This document shows positions 6,211-13,304 of a stretch of DNA of 18,382 nucleotides, in pieces; within the stretch, counting starts at the first letter, position 1, and each line of letters starts with the position of its first letter. A model generated the notes under the pieces. The model had not been told where the DNA came from. It worked only from the letters and a program-made list of their open reading frames with translations, and ran no database searches. The DNA is from an archaeon (GTDB taxonomy: Archaea; Thermoproteota; Nitrososphaeria; Nitrososphaerales; UBA183): contig JAKASI010000019.1 in NCBI GenBank assembly GCA_021828185.1, positions 1 through 18,382 of the forward strand, written 5' to 3'. The position numbers were made by a program, and so were the translations under genes.

Positions 6211-7452
6211 CACGGAATCGCTAGGCGATGAGGACCACGGCTGAAGGATTGGAATGCGGTGCTCTCGACCTCCTTCTCTCCTGGTTGAAGACGCCTGGAC
6301 GAATCATCCAAGCCAGGAGGTTGACGGGTGCGCGACTGGCCGGGCGAGCAGATGGCTAAGGTTGGCACCGGCGCGACGTACGTCTACGTCCCCCGCTCCA
6401 CGTTGACGACCCCGACCTGGCAGTCGCAAGGGAGCTTCCAATCGAAGAGTACCAAAGGACACACGGCGGTGAGAATTCACCCGAAGACTGGCCCAGCGGT
6501 TCGACAACGATGTTCAAACTGAGAAGCGTTGGAGCCGGGGACACGCCGGCAGAGGGCGAACGGGAATACGCCTTCGCTGAATAGGGGAACCGCTCAGCAT
6601 GTTATCCTTCAGGAGCGGAGGTGGGTAGGAGCCCGATTGATTCGTTGAGCTGCCCAAGCCTGGGGTCTTTCCTGTCCTCGGAATCCGAGACCAGATGATG
6701 AGAGTTTACGCTGGGTGCAGCCGTCTACAGGTTTGACCGCCACGACTGCCACCCCGCAAACGAAGAACACGGGGTAGACCAAACAAGGGGGGAGGTTGGT
6801 GCATGCACTTCTTCGCAGTTTGCGAGGGCGCATGCGACATCCACCATCGGATGGCATCGCATTCGGATTTTCCAGGGGCATCCGCTTCATGACTAGATAC
6901 CACGAGGCGAAGGACGAGTGCGCACTCTCTTAGGGCCGGTAGGCGGGGAGGTTGATTGCCGCACAACTCTGCAGAGAATAGAACGGCGGTTGGAATGGGA
7001 GGCAGAGAACTTCCGTGTGAGGAGCGGTTGGATTCTACGGCACTTGGGTTTAGCCCTTTGGAAAGGCTGATAGCGCAGCTGGTTCGTATGCTGCAATCGT
7101 GGTAGACCACAAAGACAGCGTAGACATATGCGCGAGTTGTAAGCACCCTCGGTCTTCCCACAAAGGAAGAAGCGGCGCCTCCAAGGATGGATGCGATATG
7201 CGCGGTTGCGCTTGCGACCACTTCGCGTCCTGACGACCACATCGAATTGACGACTCCATGGAAGATTGAGACAGCCGCGATCTTGGACACCAAGTGCGCT
7301 CCCTCTTCTTTGCCTGTGCCTGTCTGGTCGCCTGTGCTCGTGCGCATGTCCGCCTGCGCGCACTTCGGTGATTTTCCAACGCGCCTCCTTGGCATTGTGC
7401 GTAGCGTCGTACACACGTAAATACCACCCCGCGATGCTGGTAGTCGGTAGCT
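6211..7452. other. 1.2-kb stretch without an intact recognisable gene
   Basis: Around 6352-6583 there is a possible broken coding remnant: a frame beginning MAKVGTGATYVYVPRS, then in the next frame DDPDLAVARELPIEEYQ down to a stop at 6581-6583, which looks protein-like but has no start. Long open frames on the minus strand between 6706 and 7743 have a Ser/Pro/His/Cys-rich, chance-like composition and partly overlap the DUF1059 gene. I see no tRNA, repeat array or transposase. Confidence 0.45.
7417..7425 (+). promoter_or_regulatory. TATA-like box of the DUF1059 gene
   Basis: GTAAATACC lies about 30 bp before ATG 7453, so the message is probably leaderless or nearly so. Confidence 0.5.
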
Positions 7453-7641
7453 ATGACCAAAGAATTTGCCTGCAAGGACATCGGCATGGACTGCGGCTTC
7501 AAGGCCAGTGCCAAGACGGAGGAAGAGTTGATGCCCAAGATCGCTCAACATGCGAAGGCGGTGCACCAGCTGGACCCTATCCCTGCCGAGACCGCTCAGA
7601 AAGTCAAGGCCGCCGTCAAGGACAAGAAAGGCTGGTTCTGA
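7453..7641 (+). CDS. DUF1059 small cysteine/histidine protein
   Basis: A 62-residue protein with the hallmarks of DUF1059: FACKDIGMDCGFKASAKTEEEL, then IAQHAKAVHQL with two histidines, and a short C-terminal end. C7, C14 and the histidines could bind a metal; the biochemical role of the family is not established to my knowledge. The family is frequent and often multi-copy in soil Thaumarchaeota, haloarchaea and actinobacteria. Start ATG 7453 fits the usual length and lies one promoter-length from the TATA-like box. No operon partner: the next plus-strand gene is over 2 kb away. Confidence 0.9.
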   Translation: MTKEFACKDIGMDCGFKASAKTEEELMPKIAQHAKAVHQLDPIPAETAQKVKAAVKDKKGWF

Positions 7642-8002
7642 GCGCCTTCCCCCTCGGGAGGCCTCTAGCTGATAGTCGGCGCGGTAGGACTTGGACCTGA
7701 AGTTCAACGCACTTCCCTGCATCATACTTAGTTCTCGAAGCAAATAGTGGCTCTCTGCAGCGTGGCATGCGGTCGCCGAGACTTCCGACCGAGTTTCCTT
7801 AATTAGTTAATAGCCTGATTCGGGCTATTTCGGTCAGATAGAGCTCAAATCAAGCTTTGCGGGCCCGACGGGTTCTGCCCTTGAGGGAGGTCGGTTCATC
7901 CCATTGGACGACCGCCGCTGCCCACGGGCCCCAAAAGCAACGTGCCGCCAGCCCGCATGGTGGATTCATTCACCCTAGCAGATTCGTATCTTCAGGGCGA
8001 TA
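7642..8002. other. 361-bp intergenic stretch holding short tRNA-end-like copy D
   Basis: This gap between convergent genes holds no open frame I believe in. Its only structured content is the short copy of the tRNA-end-like element at 7859-7905 with its TTTT block at 7933-7936. Confidence 0.5.
7859..7905 (-). ncRNA. tRNA-end-like element, shortened copy D
   Basis: On the minus strand this starts CAATGGGATGAACCGACC and ends ACCCGTCGGGCCCGC. The last 14 bases (CCCGTCGGGCCCGC) are identical to copies B and C. The AATGG start lies 27 nt after CTTTTGG (7933-7936 core), exactly the spacing of copy B, whose block is also CTTTTGG. The T-loop GTTCGAT and about 22 nt of the body are missing. It may be a decayed copy; the shared end is too long for chance in a window this size. 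Confidence 0.35.
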
Positions 8003-9082
8003 TTAGCGGCTACGTCTTCTGCCCAGTAAGAAGAAGCCCGATAAACTGCCTGCAATGATAACAACTACAGCAACCGCTGCATAAGGGCCGAAGTAGAGTA
8101 GAGCAGTCACATTCGACGTAGTTGACGCAAAAGTCTGGCTGGATCCGAGCGGCACGTTTGTCGACACCAGACCGAGTTCGCCTCCCCCACTTCTGAAGTA
8201 GTTCCCTAATGCCGTGGCGTAAGAGGTATACCGGCAGTCTAGTGCCTGACCAGACAGAGTATTGCAGACAGTTCGGTTGATAGGATAATTCGGTATGGAG
8301 AAGTAGTACGCGAGCCCGTTCCAGTAGTCGTATCCCCCATAAGGGCCAATATAGAATACGTCTATGTATCTGCTTCCGCTGTAGTATCCTGAGGCATTGA
8401 CGTGTTCGTATCCGTAGATGAAGTCAGGGCCGGTGCCGAAAGTGATGCCAGTGACTTGGAACAAATAGAAGGGCCCACTGTCCGCCAGGCCGGAGTCATT
8501 AACCTCACCGACACCAAACCCCGAACTGATGGGGGTGCTTACGTTCCCAATGACTGTGTAGGGTTCCCCCCCGACGAATGCAGTTCCAACGTTCAAGGTT
8601 CCGCCGTTATCGAGTGGAGACTCCCAGAAATTCGCCACTCCTTGGGGCTGACCATTGACATACGCCTCGTTCGTCGTGAGATTCACGGCTACAGCCACAG
8701 TCGTGTCAAAATTGTAGGACGTACAGTTCTCGTTATTCATCTGTTGAAGTTGGGAATAATCGCAACCAATTGCGCGGAATCCAATTCTGAGGTTGACCAT
8801 GCTTCCTGCTCTACTAGTCACAGTCCAGTTGAGGAAAGCATCCCCGTGAGGAGATGGTCTCGCGTTGGGACCTGACGGTCCGAAACCAAGCAGAGAAGTT
8901 CCATTGGTTGTGACGAAGTATGGAATCCCTCCGAGATTGAGACTCCGATAGTCGGCATACGCTCCAGGCATTAGCCAAGGGTAGGTGGACTCTTGGACAA
9001 CCGTGACTTGGCTCGTCGCACGGTTTGCGGCTAACATTAGAATGATGAGAACCGCTATAATTGCATATGTTAGCCCTTTCGT
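8003..9082 (-). CDS. membrane-anchored surface protein with apparent ACG start
   Basis: A secreted protein of about 359 residues if begun at ACG 9082. That start gives a clean signal peptide (KGLTYAIIAVLIILMLAANRA). GGAGG at 9093-9097 sits 10 nt upstream, and there is no ATG, GTG or TTG between the upstream stop and an ATG at 9037, which would cut the signal peptide in half. The body is rich in Gly, Tyr, Asn, Ser and Thr with four cysteines (in GCDYS, ENCTS, TVCNT and LDCRY), as in beta-rich extracellular domains. A C-terminal transmembrane helix (AAVAVVVIIAGSLSGFFLLG) followed by RRRSR anchors it. It follows the secreted gene at 9104-9595 in the same frame, separated only by one TAG and 21 nt. 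I do not recognise a family. Confidence 0.75.
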   Translation of the reverse strand, partial: TKGLTYAIIAVLIILMLAANRATSQVTVVQESTYPWLMPGAYADYRSLNLGGIPYFVTTNGTSLLGFGPSGPNARPSPHGDAFLNWTVTSRAGSMVNLRIGFRAIGCDYSQLQQMNNENCTSYNFDTTVAVAVNLTTNEAYVNGQPQGVANFWESPLDNGGTLNVGTAFVGGEPYTVIGNVSTPISSGFGVGEVNDSGLADSGPFYLFQVTGITFGTGPDFIYGYEHVNASGYYSGSRYIDVFYIGPYGGYDYWNGLAYYFSIPNYPINRTVCNTLSGQALDCRYTSYATALGNYFRSGGGELGLVSTNVPLGSSQTFASTTSNVTALLYFGPYAAVAVVVIIAGSLSGFFLLGRRRSR

Positions 9083-9092
9083 GTCCGGATTT

Positions 9093-9097
9093 CCTCC
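9093..9097 (-). promoter_or_regulatory. Shine-Dalgarno site preceding the ACG start
   Basis: GGAGG on the minus strand between the TAG at 9104-9106 and ACG 9080-9082. It argues for initiation here rather than at ATG 9037, which is about 55 nt away. Confidence 0.55.
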
Positions 9098-9103
9098 CGG
9101 GAA

Positions 9104-9595
9104 CTAGGGTGCAGAATCGTACGTCGAAGCGATGCAGGGACTCGGTGCGGTGTAAGTGCTACACACGCCACTCCATACCGTCTCATTGGTCGTAGTCGCT
9201 CCGCTTTCTATAGGAAAGGCGTGACTACCCAGAGTGTTTGCAGCAAATCCTGAAGACTCTTCTGGGTTGCACTGACCGCTGGTGCCGTACAGTTCGCCCC
9301 CGTATTGGTAGTCTTTGACACTCGAGACTGTGTACTGGGTACCGCACACCGTAATCGTCCCGCTTATGGAGGTGGTGCCCAGGTTGTATACTTCCCACTC
9401 GCCTGTGCCGCTCGACCCTCCAGGGCAGGTGTAAGTCACCACTTTAGCGAATGCGTTGCTATCTGTACTGGTATTGCTGGTACTACTGTACTGCAAACAT
9501 GATTGAGGACTTGCATGAATCGTGCCGATGGGCACCATCGTCGCTGCAAGTAGAGCAAGCGCTAGAATTAGAATCCTGAATCGGGTGAATCTCAA
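9104..9595 (-). CDS. secreted cysteine-rich protein
   Basis: A 163-residue exported protein. Residues 1-28 are a signal peptide (RFRILILALALLAATMVP, cleavage probably after IHA). The mature part holds six cysteines (C33, C57, C84, C109, C145, C154), enough for three disulfides, and is rich in Ser, Thr and Gly. It contains strand-like blocks such as GEWEVYNLGTTSISGTITV and no membrane anchor. The start is TTG 9595, only a few bases after the transcript start expected from the TATA-like box at 9621-9630. It is the first gene of a two-gene unit with the anchored protein downstream, and is divergent from the regulator/ABC operon. The family is unrecognised. A secreted effector, toxin-like peptide or surface-layer component are all open. 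Confidence 0.78.
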   Translation of the reverse strand: MRFTRFRILILALALLAATMVPIGTIHASPQSCLQYSSTSNTSTDSNAFAKVVTYTCPGGSSGTGEWEVYNLGTTSISGTITVCGTQYTVSSVKDYQYGGELYGTSGQCNPEESSGFAANTLGSHAFPIESGATTTNETVWSGVCSTYTAPSPCIASTYDSAP

Positions 9596-9620
9596 ACTGA
9601 CTGGTTACCAGCATCCCCCG

Positions 9621-9630
9621 AATTTAATCT
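9621..9630 (-). promoter_or_regulatory. TATA-like box for the secreted-protein pair
   Basis: AGATTAAATT on the minus strand, about 30 bp upstream of TTG 9595. This predicts a leaderless or nearly leaderless message. Confidence 0.55.
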
Positions 9631-9830
9631 ACTCGCAGTAAGGATACGTAGCTTGGATACGTGCCAAGACAAGTATCCTGTTTACAGTAACACTGCTCCG
9701 CTGTAGAAGGTGCACTTTCACGCCAAGTACTTCCTCCACAAGAGCAATCGCGAGAGAGATGTGAAACGCGAACTGGCAGAATCTGAATGTAGTACCCAAA
9801 GCTCAAGTAAACTTGGAGGGCCCAAAACGG

Positions 9831-9840
9831 TAATAAACAC
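9831..9840 (+). promoter_or_regulatory. TATA-like box for the winged-helix regulator
   Basis: TAATAAACAC lies about 30 bp before ATG 9866. With the box at 9621-9630 it forms a divergent promoter pair about 200 bp apart. Confidence 0.45.
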
Positions 9841-9865
9841 CTAAAGGAGTCATTCGTAGATTCGC

Positions 9866-10459
9866 ATGTCACCCTTTCGGAATACGTGGTTCATGCTCGT
9901 CGGAATCCTCCTGGTAGCAATGCTGTATCAGGGGCTACCTACGTATTATTCATCATCAATGGGGATGGTGTTGGGCGGGAACGGCGTTCCCGCACCGGGC
10001 AACAACGGTGACGTCCTCTCCACTTGGGTTACGGTACAAATAGCCACATCGCAAACGATGCCCAGTTCGTTCGCCGCGGCGTCTCCTAACCTCAGGGTTT
10101 CCAGTGAAAATGCAATTGCTGTTCCTGGCTTGTGGGGCAATAGCTACTTCTTCGACCAAATCAGGTCGAGGAGGGGAAAGCTTGAGTTATACATTGAAAT
10201 CACGAAACGATTGGCAGGTGGACCAGTCACAATCACTGAACTAGGGGTGGGTGCGAATCTGAACTTCTCTTCTACCCGGGACATCCTAGGCCTATTGCTG
10301 GAGAACGGCCTCGTCGCATCGACCGTAAAGGATGGAAGGGCGAAGAGGTATGGGTTGACAGAGAGAGGATACGAGTTCGTCCGAAGAAGTGAGGAAATCC
10401 TGAGGATGGTAAATGGCAGCCAACCGAGTCGGGCGCGCTACCTGATTCCAAATCGATAG
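9866..10459 (+). CDS. winged-helix transcriptional regulator with N-terminal membrane segment
   Basis: A 197-residue protein in two parts. Residues 7-26 are one hydrophobic helix (TWFMLVGILLVAMLYQGLP), followed by a polar, low-charge stretch to about 95. Residues 99-185 form a winged helix resembling the archaeal HTH_45 type: GKLELYIEITKRLAGG, then TRDILGLLLENGLVAST, RYGLTERGYEFVRRSEEI. The winged helix implies control of nearby genes, plausibly the divergent secreted pair and the ABC operon that follows about 140 bp downstream. The topology is odd: with only one hydrophobic segment and R5 before it, the DNA-binding part would be outside unless the N-terminus is outside or translation begins later (next in-frame ATGs are at residues 10, 19, 32, 34 and 65). 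ATG 9866 is supported by the TATA-like box about 30 bp upstream. Confidence 0.75.
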   Translation: MSPFRNTWFMLVGILLVAMLYQGLPTYYSSSMGMVLGGNGVPAPGNNGDVLSTWVTVQIATSQTMPSSFAAASPNLRVSSENAIAVPGLWGNSYFFDQIRSRRGKLELYIEITKRLAGGPVTITELGVGANLNFSSTRDILGLLLENGLVASTVKDGRAKRYGLTERGYEFVRRSEEILRMVNGSQPSRARYLIPNR

Positions 10460-10558
10460 AATTTACGATACGTCTTTCGCCTACGACACCTTTAACCACG
10501 CCAACGGTTACATTTCGCCATCGTGTCTCCTTCTCGGGATTTTTCGATAACCAAGCTG

Positions 10559-10566
10559 TTAAGAAT
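10559..10566 (+). promoter_or_regulatory. TATA-like box of the ABC operon
   Basis: TTAAGAAT about 35 bp before ATG 10599. A second candidate, CTTTAACC, lies near 10490. Confidence 0.35.
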
Positions 10567-10598
10567 GGAAGTCGACCCAAAACTCAGGTAGTGATTGA

Positions 10599-11552
10599 AT
10601 GAGAATTGCGGTCGGAAGTCTAACGAAAAGATTCGGCTCTAATCTAGCCGTGGATAACATTACAACAGAATTCCGGGGTTCCGTTAACGTTCTTCTGGGA
10701 GCAAACGGATCGGGAAAGAGCACCCTCATCAACATCTTGGCAGGCCTGACCTATCCCAATGAGGGACATGTCGTTCTGGACGGTGAGCCCATCTCAGTCA
10801 AGGACCGGCGGAGGTTACGTGAGGAAATAGAACGCCTCAGGAGTAACGCCGGGTTCCTGCTCAGTGGAGGTGGATATCCGTCAAACCTTACGGGATTGGA
10901 GTTCCTCCATAGCATTGGTGGGAAGGATGCAGATGATGGCTGGGTTTCCGAGATACTTGACGACCTCCAGATGTCCGATTACATCGAGAAAAAGATAGGC
11001 GAATACTCCACTGGGATGACCCAGAAACTGGGTATTGCCGCATCCTTGTCGTCGAAGCCTGAAGTGGTGCTGTGGGACGAACCAACGGCAAACCTCGACG
11101 CACGGTCGCGACGGAGCGTGGTCAATCTGGCAGCACGGGTTTCCCAGCAAGGTTCCAGATTCATAATAGCATCCCACACGCCTTCCGATTTTGATGAGGT
11201 GGCCGACTGGGTAGGATTCATGCAACTGGGAAGACTCATCAAAGCGGGGGACCTCTCCCTCATGACTAACGGAGCCAGATGGGAGGTCCATACCGACAAG
11301 CCCTCTGAAGTAGCCGCTTCCCTGATTATGGCAGGGTTCGCTACAGATGTCCGCATCACCCATGAGACAGTTTCACTTAAGGTATCAGAAGGTTTCGACC
11401 CACAGAAGATTCCAACTCTTGACGCGTTGAAACGAACAAAGATCTCTTCGGTGGTAAGAGTTCAGGGGACTCTTTCCGAGGTGTACGCGGCGTTTATGGT
11501 ACAAAATGAGCGGATTCAGAGCGCAAAAATGGGAGAAGGACTACGGACATGA
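10599..11552 (+). CDS. ABC transporter ATP-binding protein
   Basis: A 317-residue ATPase. Walker A is GANGSGKST (34-42), the signature is YSTGMTQKL (136-144, instead of LSGGQ), Walker B is VVLWDEP (156-162) with catalytic E161, the D-loop is ANLD and the switch histidine is H193. The YSTGM signature is frequent in CcmA-type ATPases of ABC-2 exporters and resistance pumps, where it is functional. Residues about 225-317 are an extra C-terminal region (WEVHTDKPSEVAASLIMAG, SSVVRVQGTLSEVYAAFM), as seen in those ATPases. It works with the permease that follows, whose ATG overlaps this stop (ATGA at 11549-11552). The substrate is unknown; the neighbouring exported proteins make peptide or protein export a reasonable guess. 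Confidence 0.95.
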   Translation: MRIAVGSLTKRFGSNLAVDNITTEFRGSVNVLLGANGSGKSTLINILAGLTYPNEGHVVLDGEPISVKDRRRLREEIERLRSNAGFLLSGGGYPSNLTGLEFLHSIGGKDADDGWVSEILDDLQMSDYIEKKIGEYSTGMTQKLGIAASLSSKPEVVLWDEPTANLDARSRRSVVNLAARVSQQGSRFIIASHTPSDFDEVADWVGFMQLGRLIKAGDLSLMTNGARWEVHTDKPSEVAASLIMAGFATDVRITHETVSLKVSEGFDPQKIPTLDALKRTKISSVVRVQGTLSEVYAAFMVQNERIQSAKMGEGLRT

Positions 11553-12346
11553 TGAAAGACTTCGTCAGTGTCCTGAAGTGGACATTCAAGAATGACTTCG
11601 GCGAACCGTTTCCAGAACTGTTAGTCTTCCTGTTTGTCTTCGTCGTTGCGACTAGCAACTTCATCGATGCACAGGGGACCGACGAACTGTTCGCGAACCT
11701 CACCTGGAGAGTGATTATAATATTGATCATCATGGTTGGAATAGGAGGCATGCGGAGTTACAGCCAAGCCCTCGAGAGGGGAGAAATGGGCCTGGAGATG
11801 CTGAATCTGAGGGCCTCGCGGGTCAGGTTCGCTTTTCTGAAATATCTCGCCGTGTTGTTGATCTTCGCCGTGATACTGCTCGTTGTTGACATCGTGGGCT
11901 TCGCTGAATTCTTGGGGTACTTCCCCTCAATCCAATATTATTCCATGTGGGGGTCCGCTCCGACGGCGACATTCGCCATAATGTTCCTGGAGCAACTTCT
12001 ATTGCTCTTCTTCTTGAACTCTGTAATCTTCTTGATAGCCCTCGCTGTAAGGAGACCCACTGTCGTCCTTCTCGGGTTCTTCGTATTCGCAATCTTCCTC
12101 GCGATGCCGAGCACCTTCACTCAGTTGAAGGTACCGGAGTATTTACAGTTAGGATACGGCGACTATGAAATCGTTAACCAGCTCTCGGGATTCTTTTTCG
12201 TCCTCTTCTACCGCAACACTGCATCCCAGATCCACATTTTTGCCCCGAATACGGTCGCGGTTTTCTCCCTCATCTACAGGGGAAGCGTCGGGGTGGCTGC
12301 TCTTGTCTCGGCACTCCAGATCTTCAAGAAGGCGGACATGGATTAG
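11549..12346 (+). CDS. ABC-2-like permease
   Basis: A 265-residue membrane protein with six predicted helices near 23-39, 53-69, 97-119, 143-167, 171-189 and 235-257. An amphipathic N-terminus (KDFVSVLKWTFKNDFGEP) resembles the coupling helix of ABC-2 exporters. The loop between helices 2 and 3 (SYSQALERGEMGLEMLNLRASR) matches the region before the 'lp.sr..ill.Kll' segment of such permeases. It overlaps the ATPase gene by 4 bp and is followed with no gap by the next gene, so the three are co-translated. A single permease would have to work as a homodimer, or with the third protein. Confidence 0.88.
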   Translation: MMKDFVSVLKWTFKNDFGEPFPELLVFLFVFVVATSNFIDAQGTDELFANLTWRVIIILIIMVGIGGMRSYSQALERGEMGLEMLNLRASRVRFAFLKYLAVLLIFAVILLVVDIVGFAEFLGYFPSIQYYSMWGSAPTATFAIMFLEQLLLLFFLNSVIFLIALAVRRPTVVLLGFFVFAIFLAMPSTFTQLKVPEYLQLGYGDYEIVNQLSGFFFVLFYRNTASQIHIFAPNTVAVFSLIYRGSVGVAALVSALQIFKKADMD

Positions 12347-12811
12347 TTGAGAACCTCAACACGCATCTTCATAATCGTCATGGTTGTCGGCGCGGCAACA
12401 TTAGCCGCAAGCCAACTGGTGGCTGGAGTCACCACTTCTCAGGACCTTGCGGGCGGAGCGATGGTTTCTAACACCTACTTCCTTGTTCCAACTACTGTAT
12501 CAATAGACATCTCCAACTTGAGCGCCCCAGCCAGACTAACTCTAGCAGAGCTGAACCCGACCCTAACTCTGGCAAGACCATTGGCTAACGTTTCGGTGAT
12601 GAACAAGGACATAGTTTCAATGAACATCCCAGCCCGGGGCTTCTATCTCCTCAACTTCACTGCAATTAACGGTTTGCCTATCAATGTGGCATATTCGCTG
12701 TCCGAGGCGAATGGGGCCAATGACTTGGAGCCTGCCGGCAGTATGGTCATCGCGATTGGGGGGTTGCTGATAGTCCTCCAAAGCGTGCTCCTGCGACGAA
12801 CACGCTACTAG
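12347..12811 (+). CDS. membrane protein with extracytoplasmic domain, third gene of the ABC operon
   Basis: A 154-residue protein that begins at TTG 12347, touching the TAG of the permease (TAGTTG). An N-terminal helix (7-27, FIIVMVVGAATLAASQLVAG) and a C-terminal helix (about 130-147, MVIAIGGLLIVLQSVLL, then RRTRY) flank a roughly 100-residue external region. That region is strand-like and free of cysteine (SIDISNLSAPARLTLAELN, FYLLNFTAINGLPINVAYSL). The external part could be a beta-sandwich. The immediate coupling to the permease suggests an accessory subunit of the transporter. I do not recognise a family. Confidence 0.75.
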   Translation: MRTSTRIFIIVMVVGAATLAASQLVAGVTTSQDLAGGAMVSNTYFLVPTTVSIDISNLSAPARLTLAELNPTLTLARPLANVSVMNKDIVSMNIPARGFYLLNFTAINGLPINVAYSLSEANGANDLEPAGSMVIAIGGLLIVLQSVLLRRTRY

Positions 12812-13304
12812 AGCGCGCTATGAGCTGTTTATGGGAGTAGTTAGATGGATTCGGGCTTGCAGCAGAGGTGGATAGTGGCTCTTTTTAACATCCGCATTAC
12901 TTATCAGTTGAGACTTTGAAACCCTGGCCTGACGAAAAACAACCTCGGAACCGACCTCGAGTGAGTGCGGGCCCGACGGGAATCGAACCCTGGGGCATTC
13001 GATTCCGCGACTTGCCCTTGGCTCCGAATACCATTGCGAAACTATCATGGCGGCTGTCCGCCAAAAGTCCCACGGTCGCCCCTCGTCTCAAAGACTCTTC
13101 ACCCGAAACGGGTTGATTTGCGCTTCCCCTATTCTGGCCCCGCAAGCAACACGTCAAATGGAGGTCTCTGCCAATTGCGTCTCCTCAGCTGTGATAGATT
13201 CGCTCAGAATTCCCTTGGTTGTGTCCTCTGTGTCGAATCCTGGCAGCCGTTCGGATAGGAAACTCGTTGCATAATCGCCCATGGGGCCCTTTCGGCTGAA
13301 TAAT
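12812..13304. other. 493-bp stretch holding tRNA-end-like copy B
   Basis: Lies between the ends of two convergent units. CTTTTTAAC at 12871-12879 could end the ABC operon transcript. Copy B and its promoter-like block fill 12967-13075; 13076-13304 shows nothing I can support. Short open frames across copy B are translations of the repeat (for instance GIEPWGIRF or GSIPVGPAL), not genes. Confidence 0.5.
12967..13035 (-). ncRNA. tRNA-end-like element, copy B
   Basis: On the minus strand this 69-nt body starts AATGGTATTCGGAGCC and ends GGGTTCGATTCCCGTCGGGCCCGC. A hairpin GGAATCGAA / TTCGATTCC (9 bp) plus CCC/GGG leads into the T-loop-like GTTCGAT. A promoter-like block CCGTGG..CTTTT..CGG lies upstream (13058-13075), with TTTT 27 nt before AATGG. 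It shares its last 22 bases with copy C. Unlike A and C, no regulated gene lies directly downstream. Confidence 0.5.

Noticed and set aside
7060..7100. tRNA D-arm-like TAGCGCAGCTGGTTCG
   Set aside because: No T-arm or acceptor follows within tRNA length.
6706..7743. A 345-codon minus-strand open frame
   Set aside because: Composition is Ser/Pro/His/Cys-rich and unlike the neighbours, it overlaps the DUF1059 gene antisense, and no motif is visible.
7861..7931. Copy D as a full tRNA because GGGCCCG at 7925-7931 pairs with CGGGCCC at 7861-7867
   Set aside because: The heptamers come from a palindromic GGGCCC, and the interior has no T-loop GTTC or anticodon arm.
12897..13157. Open frames across the tRNA-end-like copies (for example with GSIPVGPAL or GIEPWGIRF)
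   Set aside because: They are translations of the repeat itself on either strand; copy C breaks the frame with a stop right after the start, so they are not proteins.
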